Positions 6,097 through 7,811 of a stretch of 7,811 bases of DNA are shown here, piece by piece. The notes beneath the pieces were generated by a model. The model saw only the letters and a program-made list of their open reading frames with translations, ran no database searches and was not told the DNA's origin. Numbering within the stretch: position 1 is the stretch's first letter; each line of letters opens with the position of its first letter. The stretch comes from DATARH01 sp050246595. Its GTDB lineage: Bacteria > Pseudomonadota > Alphaproteobacteria > ATCC43930 > CGMCC-115725. The position numbers and the translations under genes were made by a program. The DNA is taken from NCBI GenBank assembly GCA_050246595.1, contig JBFWVT010000128.1, positions 1 through 7,811 of the forward strand, read 5' to 3'.

Positions 6097-7134
6097 TTGG
6101 CGGTCGAAATCAGTATCAGCAGGGGTCTGGACCCGGCGATCGATCGCGTCGCGGCCGTGGCGCATGCCGCGTGGCGATTCCTGTCGCGCAGCTGGTTCGC
6201 GGCGGCCGGATCGCAGGAAGTGACCACACTGTTGCTGAGTGGAGCCGACGGCACGCCGCTGATAGCGCTGCCGGTCGTGATGGTCGGGCAGTTTTTGCGC
6301 GCCGTGCCCGGCGCCTACTGGCCGTTTCGCAGCTTTCCCGTGGCGGCGACCGCCTCCGCTGACGACATGGCGGCACTCCTCTCCGACAAGACGGCCCGGC
6401 GCGCGCTGGGGACCATGTGGCGAATGGGGCCAGTCTACACAAACGATCCTGCGCTCACCCTGGTGCGCGATAGCGCGGCCCGCGCAGGGTGGCATGTCTG
6501 CCAGCGGCAGCTATCCACAGCCTATCTGCTCGACATCAAATCCCTGCGCGCCGAGGGGGAGTGGCCGCGCAGTTCGACATTGCGGAAGAACCGGTTCCAC
6601 GAAAAACATCTGGCGAGCCACGGGACGCTCGAATGGCGCTTCGCCCGTGGACGCGACTGGACCCCGCGATTGTTCGATGATCTGGCGGCGATCGAGCGGA
6701 AGAGCTGGCACGCAGGGGCGAGCGATCCGAAATTCATGCCCGGCCTCCACCGGGACATCTGGGAGAGGCTGGCGCGCGATCCCGAACAGGCGGCGCGCAT
6801 GAACGCAGCCATCCTCTATGTCGACGGAAAGCCCGCCGCATTTTCGTTCGATCTCGATGTCGCGGGACGGAAATATGCCATCGCCAACAGCTATGACCCT
6901 GCCTTTGCCAAGCATAGCCCGGGCAAATGTCTCTATTACCGCAACATCGCCGAAGCGATGGAGCGCGGCATCGATCTCGTCGACTGGGGTGCCGGCGATG
7001 GCGGTTACAAGCAGACCATCGGCGCATCGGCTGGGCCGCAAATCCTCGACTGTCTGATCATCAGAAAGGGACTGCTGAGTCCCCTTATTCCGCTGATCGA
7101 TCTTGCTTGGCGGACGCGCCACCGAAGGCACTGA
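6097..7134 (+). CDS. GNAT-fold acyltransferase of the CelD/BcsL type (Acetyltransf_6)
   Basis: A 345-aa protein with two GNAT-like halves. The second half carries the family signature: AFSFDLDVAGRKYAIANSYD (about 248-267), HSPGK (273-277), YYRNIAEAMERGID (280-293) and DWGAGDGGYKQ (296-306). This FemAB-like group is found in polysaccharide and cellulose gene clusters and transfers an acyl or aminoacyl group. The substrate here is unknown. No signal peptide is seen, so it is probably cytoplasmic. The start is TTG at 6097 with GGAGG 5 bases upstream. An in-frame TTG at 6052 would add 15 residues but has only a distant AAGGA. It is divergent from the ferredoxin reductase and 38 bp ahead of the next gene, with which it probably forms a transcript. 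Confidence 0.85.
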   Translation: MAVEISISRGLDPAIDRVAAVAHAAWRFLSRSWFAAAGSQEVTTLLLSGADGTPLIALPVVMVGQFLRAVPGAYWPFRSFPVAATASADDMAALLSDKTARRALGTMWRMGPVYTNDPALTLVRDSAARAGWHVCQRQLSTAYLLDIKSLRAEGEWPRSSTLRKNRFHEKHLASHGTLEWRFARGRDWTPRLFDDLAAIERKSWHAGASDPKFMPGLHRDIWERLARDPEQAARMNAAILYVDGKPAAFSFDLDVAGRKYAIANSYDPAFAKHSPGKCLYYRNIAEAMERGIDLVDWGAGDGGYKQTIGASAGPQILDCLIIRKGLLSPLIPLIDLAWRTRHRRH

Positions 7135-7172
7135 GAAGACCGCAGGACCGGATCAATCACGCCAAGGCCGCG

Positions 7173-7811
7173 ATGAGCCGATTCGCGACTCGGCGCATCC
7201 TTTGTTATGCAGCGCCCAGAGCGAGTCGATTCGAGTACCCGAAAACCAACCCTCAGGGGGACATTATAGCTGGTCTGAACCCAGGCCGGATCGTGAACCG
7301 CCTCGCGCGTTACTTTCCGGAGCGAGAAATTTTCGTGCGTTCGAACGGCGAGGTGCGCTTCATCCGCATTTCGACGTCCCTGCAGCTCAGGACCGTGGCG
7401 GTGCTGGCGGTGATCGCCCTGCTCTGGCTCGGTGCGACGGCGGCCACGCTGGTTCAGCGGGTCATTGTCGAACGCGAACGGGCGGCACTGGGCGAACGCG
7501 CGGCCGTGGTCGCCAAGTCGGCCGGGCGCGTCGCTGCTTTTCAATCATCCGTGGATGACATCGCCGAGCGTATCGAACAGCGGCAACATCGCCTCGACAA
7601 CATCGTCAGCCGCTATTTCGGCAAGGTGGAAAGCGCGCCGACGCCACGCCCCATCGCGATGAAGTCGGCATTGCCGGAGACGCAGCGGCTGGCCGAGATC
7701 GAACAGCAGCAAATGGCATTCGCGACCGCCTTGAGCGAAGCGGCTGCCCGGCGCAGCGCAAAGGCGGAAGCCGTGCTGCGGCGCTACGGAGTCAATCCCG
7801 GCAAGGCCAGG
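7173..7811 (+). CDS. Membrane-anchored coiled-coil protein, probable M23 family peptidase with DUF5930-like N-terminus (partial)
   Basis: 213 codons are open to the right edge. Residues 41-66 (NRLARYFPEREIFVRSNGEV then RFIRIS) match the cytoplasmic opening of alphaproteobacterial M23 metallopeptidases of the DUF5930 type, recalled from the family and not searched. One membrane segment follows at about 74-95 (VAVLAVIALLWLGATAATLV). A charged, alanine-rich probable coiled coil runs through 96-145 and 170-205 on the periplasmic side. The zinc-binding LytM domain (HxxxD, HxH) would lie beyond the window, so peptidase activity is inference. By analogy it would cut or regulate peptidoglycan cross-links in the periplasm. 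ATG 7173 has AAGG 6 bases upstream. GTG at 7293 starts just before the conserved block and is the main alternative. It follows the GNAT gene by 38 bp. Confidence 0.75.
   Translation, partial: MSRFATRRILCYAAPRASRFEYPKTNPQGDIIAGLNPGRIVNRLARYFPEREIFVRSNGEVRFIRISTSLQLRTVAVLAVIALLWLGATAATLVQRVIVERERAALGERAAVVAKSAGRVAAFQSSVDDIAERIEQRQHRLDNIVSRYFGKVESAPTPRPIAMKSALPETQRLAEIEQQQMAFATALSEAAARRSAKAEAVLRRYGVNPGKAR

Noticed and set aside
5982..6254. N-terminal extension of the ferredoxin reductase to an ATG at 6254
   Set aside because: The 91 added residues precede the FAD fold, overlap the divergent GNAT gene, and a good ribosome site precedes the ATG at 5981.
6511..6519. DnaA-box-like CTATCCACA
   Set aside because: A single near-match inside a chromosomal coding gene with no companion boxes, so chance is the simpler explanation.
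7066..7083. GGGACT-GCTG-AGTCCC hairpin near the end of the GNAT gene
   Set aside because: It lies inside the coding sequence about 50 bases before the stop and has no T-run, so a terminator is not supported.

Overview
The window looks like a high-GC alphaproteobacterial chromosome, most likely from a sphingomonad. The reasons are the overall base composition, an adrenodoxin-reductase-type ferredoxin reductase, and a membrane-anchored protein with the NRLxRxFPEREIFVRS opening seen in alphaproteobacterial M23 peptidases. The lineage is an inference from protein style. No marker gene settles it.

The left third (1 to about 2271) reads as the replication module of an integrated genetic element. 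It holds a primase-helicase fusion (Toprim plus RecA-like ATPase) that runs off the left edge. Ahead of it is a 61-residue protein whose stop codon overlaps the helicase start (TGATG). Both genes are on the minus strand and point away from the 3' end of a tRNA-Pro(CGG) gene at 2386-2462. That is the usual placement of an element integrated at a tRNA 3' end. No integrase and no second att copy lie in the window. The coding sequence for the helicase C-terminal tail contains four exact 11-bp direct repeats at 34-35 bp spacing, a second repeat interleaved with alternate copies, and an AT-rich perfect palindrome about 18 bp beyond the last one. This resembles an iteron origin embedded in a replication gene and is the most interesting signal here.

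The middle (2463 to about 5981) is chromosomal and on the minus strand. In transcription order it has an FAD/NADPH ferredoxin reductase (5981-4677), a hexapeptide-repeat acyltransferase (best start GTG at 4495), an NAD-dependent epimerase/dehydratase (3728-2565), a good sigma70-type promoter, and the tRNA-Pro. The acyltransferase and epimerase would fit surface glycan or lipid modification. The gaps between them (180 and 230 bp) and the promoter-like AT-rich gap before the epimerase suggest separate transcripts.

The right part (6097-7811) is on the plus strand, divergent from the reductase. It carries a CelD/BcsL-type GNAT acyltransferase and, 38 bp further on, the N-terminal half of a membrane-anchored coiled-coil protein that is probably an M23-type peptidoglycan hydrolase cut by the window edge. 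These two are probably cotranscribed envelope genes. No gap without a gene exceeds 300 bases.
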